From positions 1 through 38,134 of the forward strand of contig JACRFA010000179.1 of the NCBI GenBank assembly GCA_016218065.1: 38,134 nucleotides of DNA. The letters run 5' to 3'. Under the pieces are notes generated by a model. It made no database searches, had not been told where the DNA came from, and saw nothing but the letters and a program-made list of their open reading frames with translations. Source of the stretch: Ignavibacteriota bacterium (GTDB lineage: Bacteria > Bacteroidota > Ignavibacteria > UBA10030 > UBA6906). The position numbers and the translations under genes are program-made. The first letter of the stretch is position 1; every line of letters starts with the position of its first letter. Below are positions 18,264-25,173 of this stretch, piece after piece.

Positions 18264-19520
18264 TCAGTTCTCCAGAAGCCACTTCCAGATTGGCGTGAAC
18301 TTCACGACACGATGTATTCCAAACCAGTCCGTCGTTTCAGTCGCTTCGTAGCTTCCTGTCAAGACGAGAAGATCGTCGCACTTCAGTTCTTTGCTTGCTT
18401 TGAGCAATGATCGCAACTCGCGCACACGCGTCGAGGCTGCGTCGATGTTCGTGCATACTTGAATGAGTTGCCGCGTTTGCGTCCCTTCGCGCAAGACGAA
18501 ATCAACTTCTTCTTGTTGCGCGTTTTTCCAGAACGTGAATCGAAACTCGCCGTTCAACTCGCGCCGTCGCAGTTCAATCGCCACGACGTTTTCGCACAAT
18601 CGCCCATAGTCGGGGCTTGTCTTGAACGCCCGCGCATGAATGAAGCCGTTGTCAATGCAGTAAAGTTTTTTGTTGGACGCAACTTGCTCTTTCACTTTGA
18701 AGGAAAAGCGATTGATGGAAAAAATCAAAAATGCTTCCTCGAGATAGGAAAGGTAGTTCTTCACTGTCTGGTCGCTCTTGGCGCCGCTTACTACGGCAAG
18801 AGTCTTGAATGAATATTCTTTCGCAACATTCGAAAGCACGTATGTTCCCAAGTCGTCAATCGCCGTGGAAAACCGAATAGCATGCCGCTTCACGATGTCT
18901 TTGTACAAAATGGACTCGAACAGCGTGGACAAGTATGCACGTGCATCCAAACGTTTTACAACAGGTTCGGGATAACCGGTTGACTCGACATACCGCGTAA
19001 ACTGTTCAGCCATTTCGGACGCGGTAAATTCCCGCCCAGCCGCGGCGATGAATTCGCTAAACGAAAATGGAAAGATAGAGATCGGGATGTGTCGCCCCGT
19101 GAGATGCGTCGCCAATTCGCGGCTCAGTAATTTCGCATTGCTTCCCGTGATTACTACGTTGTAACCCTCTCGATGCAACCGATTGACGAATAGTTCCCAC
19201 CGCGGGAGATTCTGAATTTCATCCATCAGAATACTTCGCGTCTCGCCGTACACTAAGCGAAGAGCGGCGAGGATGTCGTCACAATTGTCAGTTGTCGCAA
19301 GTCGCTCGTCATCGAAATTGACGTACGCGAAATTCGCTTTGCCCTGCAGCGCGTGTTGAGCGTAAAACGATTTGCCCGCACGCCTGGGCCCGATGATCAC
19401 TTTGACCAGCGGACTTTGAAGCGCCCGATTGTCAACCCTTCTTACGACGAATGGCTCAGCCGCGGCTCTTTCAAACTCACGTCTTTGGGAAACAATCGCA
19501 TCTCGTAGATTTTCTTTCAT
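18264..19520 (-). CDS. AAA-type ATPase, DUF4143 family
   Basis: A 418-residue P-loop ATPase. The Walker A motif GPRRAGKS is at about residues 43-50, Walker B with sensor-like context in ILMDEIQNLPRWE (about 96-108), and TGSNAKLLSREL is the sensor region. The C-terminal half is the DUF4143 domain (restriction-endonuclease-like fold with an acidic FTFWKNAQQEEVDFVL stretch). Proteins of this kind are very common, often multicopy, and of unknown function; roles in mobile elements or DNA-end processing have been suggested but are not established. I start it at ATG 19520 (MKENLRDAIV); the frame extends upstream to 19625 but there it reads through a hairpin and an inverted repeat. A perfect 13-bp inverted repeat begins 17 bases upstream of the start. 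Confidence 0.85.
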   Translation of the reverse strand: MKENLRDAIVSQRREFERAAAEPFVVRRVDNRALQSPLVKVIIGPRRAGKSFYAQHALQGKANFAYVNFDDERLATTDNCDDILAALRLVYGETRSILMDEIQNLPRWELFVNRLHREGYNVVITGSNAKLLSRELATHLTGRHIPISIFPFSFSEFIAAAGREFTASEMAEQFTRYVESTGYPEPVVKRLDARAYLSTLFESILYKDIVKRHAIRFSTAIDDLGTYVLSNVAKEYSFKTLAVVSGAKSDQTVKNYLSYLEEAFLIFSINRFSFKVKEQVASNKKLYCIDNGFIHARAFKTSPDYGRLCENVVAIELRRRELNGEFRFTFWKNAQQEEVDFVLREGTQTRQLIQVCTNIDAASTRVRELRSLLKASKELKCDDLLVLTGSYEATETTDWFGIHRVVKFTPIWKWLLEN

Positions 19521-19537
19521 TTCGCACACCCAGGATG

Positions 19538-19575
19538 TTGTATCACGAGAAAATATAGAAAATCTCGTGATACAA
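19538..19575. promoter_or_regulatory. Perfect 13-bp inverted repeat, candidate operator
   Basis: TTGTATCACGAGA (19538-19550) and its exact reverse complement TCTCGTGATACAA (19563-19575) are separated by a 12-base A/T-rich spacer. It sits just upstream of the DUF4143 ATPase start (minus strand) and about 200 bases before the plus-strand gene at 19771. The A/T-rich loop and lack of a T-run argue for a protein-binding site or an element end rather than a terminator. Confidence 0.6.
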
Positions 19576-19610
19576 TGAAAGGAGTAAGAAGTTTTCAGAA
19601 TATTGTACCT

Positions 19611-19653
19611 CCCGCCTCGTCCCAATTATTTGGGAGGGGCGGGATCTTTTGTT
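19611..19653 (+). terminator. GC-rich hairpin followed by T-rich tract
   Basis: TCCCAA and TTGGGA pair around a TTAT loop, extended by CCCGCCTC with GGGGCGGG (one bulged G and one G-U pair), and followed by ATCTTTTGTTT. On the plus strand this resembles an intrinsic terminator; it may also be a member of the dispersed GC-rich palindromes of this genome. It lies in the spacer upstream of the 19771 gene, so it would block read-through into it. Confidence 0.5.
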
Positions 19654-19770
19654 TGAGGTTTTCGGCAGGGATAACAGGGTGCAATACAAGATAAGGTAGA
19701 TTCGCGATCTTCATTGTTGGGCGCCAGCGATACAACAATCAGAGTCATCACTTACGAAAGGAACATAGTA

Positions 19771-20385
19771 ATGTTCAGAAACATCGGCCTTGAAGAACTG
19801 CTCATCATTCTCCTGCTCGCGGGCGGAATCATGTTTTTGATCGCAGTCTTCTATTTGCTAACGTTGCAAAAGGCCCTTGATCGCTGCTCACCTCAGAGCC
19901 GCAAGATATCACCAGGCTCCGTTTGGCTCATGCTAATTCCTCTTTTCAATATCGTTTTTCAGTTCATACTTGTCTCCAGAATAGCCTCTTCATTGGAGGA
20001 CGAGTTCAGGCTCAGGAGTATTCCAACAGAGCCCAACCCCGGCAAAGCAATCGGTATAACATTTTGCATCCTTGGTTTGTGTGGATGGATTCCATTCATC
20101 AGTCTTTTCGCGAGCATTATTGGCTTGATATGTTTCATAATCTACTGGGCAAAAATAGCAGGCTTCTCGTCGAAGTTGGCTCTTCCCTTTGTCGTCCCGA
20201 CCCAAATGAAAAAGTGTCCTAAATGTGCTGAGGAGATCAGAGTTGATGCGCAAGTTTGTCGGTTCTGCCAATTTGAGTTTCCAAAGGAGCAGGTGGAACG
20301 GGAAAATGTAGCCTGCGCTTTGGAAACGCAAGTGGGCAAACGAGCCCAACATCGCCTGAAAGGTTTTGAAGAACGATGGCGATAG
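19771..20385 (+). CDS. Membrane protein with C-terminal zinc ribbon
   Basis: A 204-residue protein with about four hydrophobic helices (around residues 8-30, 45-70, 90-112 and 115-135) and a cytoplasmic C-terminal zinc ribbon: KKCPKCAEEIRVDAQVCRFC, two CxxC knuckles separated by ten residues. The ATG at 19771 is chosen because AAAGGA (19757-19762) precedes it and the ORF extension upstream (from 19714) has no membrane character. The architecture recalls DUF4328/zinc-ribbon membrane proteins, but I cannot assign a family firmly. Function unknown. It begins a run of five plus-strand genes that look AT-richer than the flanks. Confidence 0.7.
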   Translation: MFRNIGLEELLIILLLAGGIMFLIAVFYLLTLQKALDRCSPQSRKISPGSVWLMLIPLFNIVFQFILVSRIASSLEDEFRLRSIPTEPNPGKAIGITFCILGLCGWIPFISLFASIIGLICFIIYWAKIAGFSSKLALPFVVPTQMKKCPKCAEEIRVDAQVCRFCQFEFPKEQVERENVACALETQVGKRAQHRLKGFEERWR

Positions 20386-20406
20386 TTCACCGCGCTACCC
20401 GCCTGA

Positions 20407-20700
20407 ATGAAGATGCCACAAACTCTGCTCGTTGGTTTTCGGCTAACATCTCAGAGTTTGGCCGTTCCATTCGTTCTGAAGGGTCTACGAAACCGGTTGG
20501 AAAATCAAACTAGCTGGGTGCGTGGTGCAGTCGAAGTAACAACAAAGACTGGCGTAACTTTTCAAGCCCCAGTGACTCTCTTCGATATTGCCGTATGGAT
20601 CGACGATGAACTCACAGGTGAAAAAATAAAGCAGGCATTTCGATTCGGGGATGGAAGCCGACTCCTTATCGAGTCACTGGAGTTTGATTTGGACAAGTGA
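20407..20700 (+). CDS. Small hypothetical protein
   Basis: A 97-residue product with no recognisable domain, signal peptide or membrane helix. It alternates hydrophobic and polar residues (for example RGAVEVTTKTGVTFQAPVTL), suggesting a small beta-rich fold, and ends with an acidic ESLEFDLDK. The gene starts 21 bases after the zinc-ribbon gene stop and ends 60 bases before the next start, so it may be co-transcribed. No Shine-Dalgarno is visible before the ATG at 20407, which lowers confidence that it is translated. Confidence 0.45.
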   Translation: MKMPQTLLVGFRLTSQSLAVPFVLKGLRNRLENQTSWVRGAVEVTTKTGVTFQAPVTLFDIAVWIDDELTGEKIKQAFRFGDGSRLLIESLEFDLDK

Positions 20701-20760
20701 CAGTTCGTCGGAACGCATGAGGTTTTTAGGAATAGTATAACGCTCTTTCAGGTGAGGACA

Positions 20761-22635
20761 ATGAAGACAAAAATAATTGGGATAGCCATTAGCATAGTGG
20801 TATTGACAGTTGCCATCTGGTACTACCTCGCATCAAACACATTGAAGCAACACGAGAGTAAGTTCCAAGAATTGCGTTCACAAATCGGGGTTCTCCGTAC
20901 TGCGTTCCTTGAATCCGGTTCACCAAAATCCGAAATCCGGTACGGCGATCTTGTCGCATACTCCAACACGTACAAGAACAGGAAGGATGAGTTGCTTCGT
21001 CTTAGTGATGAGTTGAAGAATAGAAGCGGCATGGCCTTTTGGTTTCCCAACGCAAGAGAAGAGACTAGCAAGCGAATCGAAATGTTCGTTCGGGACGAAG
21101 ACTCTCTCTACGCTTGTTGCCAACAAGTTTTGACTGATTTATCGGCTACGAATATTCAGGCTGTGGAACTTCAAAAGAAGTGTTCCACTGAAGTGGACTG
21201 TGCCAGAGCGACCCTGAACAATAGAAGTGATTCTCAGAATTTCAGAGCGATGTCGAATGCGATGTCACAACTGTCGAGGCCGCTCAAGGCCATGGAATCA
21301 AGAATCATGAGTTTGAAGAAAACGGCATCATTTGCCGGCCAGACGGAATCAATGCGACGAAGTGTCCTTAGTCAATTTTCAAGTATGCTAACGAGGGAGT
21401 TTAACTCGACGATATTGCGGCAGAAGGCTCTTGTTATTGCTGACCGCACTTTGAGTGACTACAAATCACAAGTGAGCCGACTTCTCAGCAGCGGGGTTGG
21501 AACGGCACTCGCCGGTAATTCTCTTGCCCAGAGTTTTTACCCGGTTACGTCTGTGGCATCTGAAAAGACCGCGCCGTTGAGAGAAATGATTGATGAACTT
21601 GAAAAGCCACTTATCAATGAAAGCGCGTTTGATGCCGTAGGTTTTCTCCTCGGTAATTCTTCAGGCGGATCGCTGTCGGCGATGAGTCTTATTTCGACCA
21701 TTGACCCGTCAACAGGACAGCTTATCGGGCTTATCAAAGATATTTGTGAAGGTATTGCCACAGCACATGGTGAGGTCGAAGGCATTCTTCAGGCAACACA
21801 ACCGCTATTGGATGCTTCCGAGCGTTTTCGCAGAACCAGGTCCCGAGAGCACTTGCGAGGCATCTGCGAGACAGCTCCTCAGGTGAGTTCTTACTTTGAA
21901 TCCAAAAATGACGCATTTGATCCAATCACAAGCAGGTTGGATGAAGGGAAGCAAGCGATAAGCCAATTGAATTCCATCGCTGCTCAGATACCAAATGCTA
22001 GAGCAAGAGATCTTGTGTTTCGAATGTCGAATGCTGCCAATGAGATCATTTCGCTAGCGTACAGACCATTTAATCAATGGCACCAATCGGTTGCCGCTAC
22101 AAGCATGTTCGTTGAGAACCTTCGGGAACTCGAGAGTCACTATTCTGCCACGTTAGGTCAACTTCAATCAGGCAGCATCGAGAGTTCCGGTTCAATGATG
22201 TCGGGAAGTAATAACAGGGCAAGCATACGAGATTCTGATATCAGCGACAGAAAAACCGTAACTGGCTCTGACAAACAAAATCCTGGACTCGAGAAAGAAA
22301 GTCTGGGGCCTAATCCTTGGGCAGAGGAAGGCTTGGATGTGTACAAGACCCCCAAAGACATACTCTACGTAGACCGAAGAATTGGTGATGGCAAATCTCC
22401 GCAGGAAGGAAAAACGCTAACTCTCTCAATGGGCCAGATCAGGTTGTTGGATCGTAGTAGACTTACAGTAGTGAGAGTCGAGAAAGTATACGGTTCTGAC
22501 ACTTGGCCAAAAGAGATTCAACAGGGCATGCGTTCTATGAGAACAGGTGGGTTGCGAGAAATTTTCATTCCAGCAGATGGAATCCACTGGCCTGAAGACA
22601 ATCTCTATTCGATTGAATTGCTGCGTGTCGAATGA
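20761..22635 (+). CDS. Single-pass membrane protein with long helical region and degenerate FKBP-like C-terminal domain
   Basis: A 624-residue protein. One N-terminal transmembrane helix (about residues 5-25) is followed by ~450 residues of Gln/Ser/Leu-rich helices with coiled-coil character, a Ser/Asn-rich low-complexity linker (about 470-515) and a C-terminal domain (about 530-624). The last part lines up with FKBP-type peptidyl-prolyl isomerases: KDILYVDRRIGDGKSPQEG matches the first strands, QQGMRSMRTGGLREIFIP matches the GM-x-x-G-G-x-R-x-x-x-IP core, and NLYSIELLRVE matches the last strand. Most FKBP active-site aromatic residues and the conserved FxD are not evident, so it may be a binding rather than an enzymatic domain. 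Start at ATG 20761 with AGGTGAGG just upstream (20750-20757); the GTG at 20752 is less likely. The helical part has no recognised family. Confidence 0.65.
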   Translation: MKTKIIGIAISIVVLTVAIWYYLASNTLKQHESKFQELRSQIGVLRTAFLESGSPKSEIRYGDLVAYSNTYKNRKDELLRLSDELKNRSGMAFWFPNAREETSKRIEMFVRDEDSLYACCQQVLTDLSATNIQAVELQKKCSTEVDCARATLNNRSDSQNFRAMSNAMSQLSRPLKAMESRIMSLKKTASFAGQTESMRRSVLSQFSSMLTREFNSTILRQKALVIADRTLSDYKSQVSRLLSSGVGTALAGNSLAQSFYPVTSVASEKTAPLREMIDELEKPLINESAFDAVGFLLGNSSGGSLSAMSLISTIDPSTGQLIGLIKDICEGIATAHGEVEGILQATQPLLDASERFRRTRSREHLRGICETAPQVSSYFESKNDAFDPITSRLDEGKQAISQLNSIAAQIPNARARDLVFRMSNAANEIISLAYRPFNQWHQSVAATSMFVENLRELESHYSATLGQLQSGSIESSGSMMSGSNNRASIRDSDISDRKTVTGSDKQNPGLEKESLGPNPWAEEGLDVYKTPKDILYVDRRIGDGKSPQEGKTLTLSMGQIRLLDRSRLTVVRVEKVYGSDTWPKEIQQGMRSMRTGGLREIFIPADGIHWPEDNLYSIELLRVE

Positions 22636-22869
22636 AAAGGTCTTGCTTGAGCTTGTCAAACACGTCACCCGATTCGAACCTAAGTGGTTAGGGTAGATAG
22701 CAATGAAACGAGTCATCAACCTACCATTAAGAATCGTCACTTGATTCAGCGCAACTGATTAAGGCACCCAACAATATTGCTAACAGTGTGTAATTAGTAA
22801 TGCATTATTGCTCGACACATCATTGGTTACCGATAATCTTTGAATTCATGAAATCAGTGGAGGTAAATT

Positions 22870-23262
22870 GTGAAACATTCAGTAATTATTCTACTGTTTT
22901 TCGCTGCCATTGGCATCCTGGGGTGTGGCAAAAGGACCGTTTCTGATTTTTATGACAATCGACTTCAGTACGCGGATAAGGTCATTGAAGTTATAGGAAA
23001 TGCAATCGAGGTCCATGGGGACACATCAATACGCTACTTCGACATCACCGACGGCAAAGCAATGATTCTTGTCCTCCCGTTGCAAGAGCCAGAGGAATTC
23101 CCGAAGGTTTACAACGGCGATAAGGTGAGGGTCGTTGGACGTTTGCGACTGCACTATCAGTTCAACTACTGGCCAACGATCGAAATAGGAGTTGTCGTTG
23201 ATCGTAAAGAAGGGGGCAGTATAGAGATCCTGCAAAGGAAAGAAGCAGAAGTTTCCCAATAG
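22870..23262 (+). CDS. OB-fold-like lipoprotein
   Basis: A 130-residue protein with a type II signal peptide and lipobox (ILGC, cysteine at residue 19), so it is lipid-anchored in the envelope. The mature part has the alternating strands of a small beta-barrel: DKVIEVIGNAIEV, IRYFDITDGKAMILVLP and GDKVRVVGRLRL, the pattern seen in bacterial OB-fold proteins. The start is GTG at 22870, fixed by GGAGGT at 22859-22864. A weak promoter-like element lies upstream (TTG at 22808-22810 and TAATCTTTG at 22834-22842, one base longer than the consensus). It is probably related to the next gene, which has the same layout; partner and ligand are unknown. Confidence 0.68.
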   Translation: MKHSVIILLFFAAIGILGCGKRTVSDFYDNRLQYADKVIEVIGNAIEVHGDTSIRYFDITDGKAMILVLPLQEPEEFPKVYNGDKVRVVGRLRLHYQFNYWPTIEIGVVVDRKEGGSIEILQRKEAEVSQ

Positions 23263-23313
23263 CGGTGCAAAATTGTCAATTAATGGATTTAGGAAGATTT
23301 AGGAGAAAATGTC

Positions 23314-23703
23314 ATGGCGCCAAGTGTTCAGGTGGGCAGACTTACATGCTTTTTAAGTTCTCTTTGTTTGGTTGCAGCCTTTTGTGGATGCTCCAAATCA
23401 ACAAAGGTAGAAGAGATTCTGCGTGATCCCAACAAATACGTTGACCAAACCGTCACGGTGGAGGGGCTCGTTATTGATGTATCATTCGATAGGAATCAAC
23501 GGGCGACAGTGTTCTCTCTAGCGGATGCTAATGGTCATACGATTCTTACAATCTATGAGGGCGATTTGAATATCAAAGGGAAAAGTCTTGTAGTGGTGAA
23601 GGGTATCTGCAAAAGGCATGGGGAGTTATGTTTTGTCAAGGTTGATCCTGCCAACGGAGGAGAGCTAAGAGTCCTTCGCATTGGCAGCGAACAACGGGAT
23701 TGA
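23314..23703 (+). CDS. OB-fold-like lipoprotein, probable paralogue of upstream gene
   Basis: A 129-residue lipoprotein (signal peptide and lipobox FCGC, cysteine near residue 27). The mature region follows the same strand pattern as the neighbour: a motif of the type I-L-x-D-P-N-K-Y-V-D-Q-T-V-T-V-E-G, then VFSLADANGHTILTIYEG and KSLVVVKGICKRHGELCFVKVDP, typical of small OB-barrel domains. An AGGAGA ribosome-binding site at 23301-23306 precedes ATG 23314. It starts 51 bases after its neighbour, so the two are probably one operon. Two similar surface or periplasmic OB-lipoproteins side by side suggest a duplication followed by divergence. The function is unknown. Confidence 0.68.
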   Translation: MAPSVQVGRLTCFLSSLCLVAAFCGCSKSTKVEEILRDPNKYVDQTVTVEGLVIDVSFDRNQRATVFSLADANGHTILTIYEGDLNIKGKSLVVVKGICKRHGELCFVKVDPANGGELRVLRIGSEQRD

Positions 23704-23856
23704 ACCTACGAAAAAGAAACTGAGATAGCTTGATTTATGTGAAACATTCCAATTAACGTAACAAGAGAATTTGAGGTCGGCGACTTCCAAAGTTAATTTC
23801 AATAGTCGCTACTCTTTTTTAAGCGGTGATTCTTACCTTGATTTTTTCAGATTTAG

Positions 23857-24144
23857 TTGCCCTTTGCCCGTATCAATTGTTTCCGGAACCAATCTATATC
23901 TACGGATTCGATTGAGTTCGCGCTTCCGAAGCAATCGCATGTCAAGTTAGAAATCTTCAACACACTCAGTCAGCGCGTCACTGCACTCGTGAACGAAACA
24001 AGGTCGGCGGGCTACTACACGGAGAACTTTGATGCATCAGGTTTGCCAAGCGGCGTATACTTTTATCGTTTGCAAGCAGGCGATGCTTCGACAGGCTCAG
24101 CACAGAATTTTGTCTCAACGAAAAAGCTGATTCTGCTCCGCTAA
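23857..24144 (+). pseudogene. Decayed type IX secretion sorting domain (3' relic of a lost cargo gene)
   Basis: Only the C-terminal part of a cargo protein remains. In frame 1 the residues IEFALPKQSHVKLEIFNTL, GYYTENFDASGLPSGVYFYRLQAG and VSTKKLILLR match the T9SS type A domain of the two intact genes. The signature that should precede it is displaced to another frame, where LFPEPI (from about 23880) resembles YPNPF, so a frameshift separates them, and no signal peptide or body is present upstream. The 24 bases 24085-24108 (ASTGSAQN) are an extra in-frame insert compared with the other copies. A well-formed terminator of the shared type still follows, which supports descent from a once functional gene. 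Confidence 0.72.
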
Positions 24145-24163
24145 CCCTGTCCGGCAGAATCTC

Positions 24164-24196
24164 AAAGCCCATTCCGAAATCGGGGTGGGCTTTTTT
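24164..24196 (+). terminator. Hairpin terminator after the sorting-domain relic
   Basis: AAAGCCCA (24164-24171) pairs perfectly with TGGGCTTT (24186-24193) and runs straight into a T tract (24191-24196). It is the strongest of the three AAGCCC/GGGCTT terminators in the window. Confidence 0.8.
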
Positions 24197-24197
24197 G

Positions 24198-24552
24198 TAT
24201 GCTCATAACCGTTTGCTTTTCGGTCACCCGCTTTGTCGGTTGTTACAGGGTGACTCAAACCGGAATGGGAGGGCAGACGCAACTGCCCGCGCGTAAAAAC
24301 GTCCGACTCGAAGATCCGTTGAAGTTGCAAACATCGGATAAACTCCTCGTCACAGTGTTGAAGGAAGAACACACAGACGATGTCGGCTTCGCAGATATGG
24401 AGTCGGCTTCGCTTCAGGACATCTCGGACGGAGATTTTCTCGATCTTGGAAGAGATCCGACACTATATCTCTCTCTTAGTGGAGATTCTTTTCGGACTGG
24501 TATTCCCGCCCTACACTTGATAGGCTCATCAAAGCCGGACTCGCCAAACGCT
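24198..24552. other. About 355 bases without a supportable gene
   Basis: An open plus-strand frame runs through here into the PIN-domain relic, but it shows no family, no ribosome-binding site and no domain. Short stretches in other frames (for example an LDRLIKAGLAKRY-like end at about 24510-24570) might be remains of an antitoxin gene. I treat it as decayed sequence. Confidence 0.4.
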
Positions 24553-24669
24553 ATGCAACTGATCGTTGACACGAATATTCTCGCATCCGCACTTATCCGT
24601 AATGCGAACACATGGCAAATCCTTCTTAGCCCATAGCCCAATCTGTTCCTTCCGGAGTTCTTTCTTGAA
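24553..24669 (+). pseudogene. PIN-domain toxin N-terminal relic with premature stop
   Basis: From ATG 24553 the product MQLIVDTNILASALIRN is the classical start of a PIN-domain ribonuclease, with the first catalytic aspartate in VDTNIL. It runs to ILLSP and then meets a TAG at 24634-24636. Reading on in the same frame restores family-like sequence (PNLFLPEFFLE), so a single nonsense change or small rearrangement has broken the gene. The rest of the domain, including the central and C-terminal acidic residues, is absent before the convergent YhcH gene. It must be inactive as a nuclease. Confidence 0.62.
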
Positions 24670-24727
24670 GGTAGCCTGCGGGGTGAAAACGTCGAGATGT
24701 GTTGGGAGATTCACTATTGGGAGAAAA

Positions 24728-25168
24728 CTACACCGCCACTTTTACCACCGCCTTCTTCACAAGCCCATCACTCACCATCAGAGCGTGGGCATCTTCAGGA
24801 AAGAAAATTGCAAACGAGCCAGGCGAGAGCGATAACCAACTCTCAGGTTTGTCGGTGAATGTCATGAAGTCTTTCTCTTCGTCATATGGCTTGTCGGGAG
24901 AGATGCAGTGCTGAACTGCCCTCCAGCCGATTTCCTCCTCACCTTCAAAGCAGAAGTGGATGTCAATATACTTTTTGTGAGCTTCGAGGAAGACTTCTTC
25001 TCGACGCTTTCCCACCTGCTGAGAAAAGATGATGTACACCATCTCACCATCAATTACCAAGTTCTCAGATCCAACAGTCTTCATCAAACTCAATGTTTCC
25101 AACACAGACCTGAAATGGGGATGGAGAGTAACGTAGCGTTTGGAGTTTTCAATAACATCAAGAACCAT
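24728..25168 (-). CDS. YhcH/YjgK/YiaL family protein
   Basis: A 146-residue cupin-like protein of the YhcH/YjgK/YiaL (DUF386) family, close to the usual ~150 residues. The start MVLDVIENSKRYVTLHPHF and the central motif KKYIDIHFCFEGEEEIGW are typical, as is the C-terminal FPEDAHALMVSDGLVKKAVVKV, which carries the metal-ligand histidine. Members act around sialic acid or other sugar catabolism, possibly as anomerases or epimerases; the substrate here is unknown. ATG 25168 is preferred over 25216 because it matches the family start and leaves a 5-base gap after the DUF4921 gene, with which it forms an operon. Confidence 0.87.
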   Translation of the reverse strand: MVLDVIENSKRYVTLHPHFRSVLETLSLMKTVGSENLVIDGEMVYIIFSQQVGKRREEVFLEAHKKYIDIHFCFEGEEEIGWRAVQHCISPDKPYDEEKDFMTFTDKPESWLSLSPGSFAIFFPEDAHALMVSDGLVKKAVVKVAV

Positions 25169-25173
25169 TTCTG

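Noticed and set aside
22665-22690. GATTCGAACC resembling the T-arm of a minus-strand tRNA
   Set aside because: No acceptor stem, anticodon arm or D-arm can be paired around it.
23739-23749. GTGAAACATTC repeated from the lipoprotein gene start at 22870
   Set aside because: Eleven bases with little further similarity; too short to claim a third lipoprotein copy.
24199-24636. Open plus-strand frame of 145 codons
   Set aside because: Only its last ~27 residues (PIN N-terminus) look like protein; the rest shows no family or ribosome site, so only the relic is listed.
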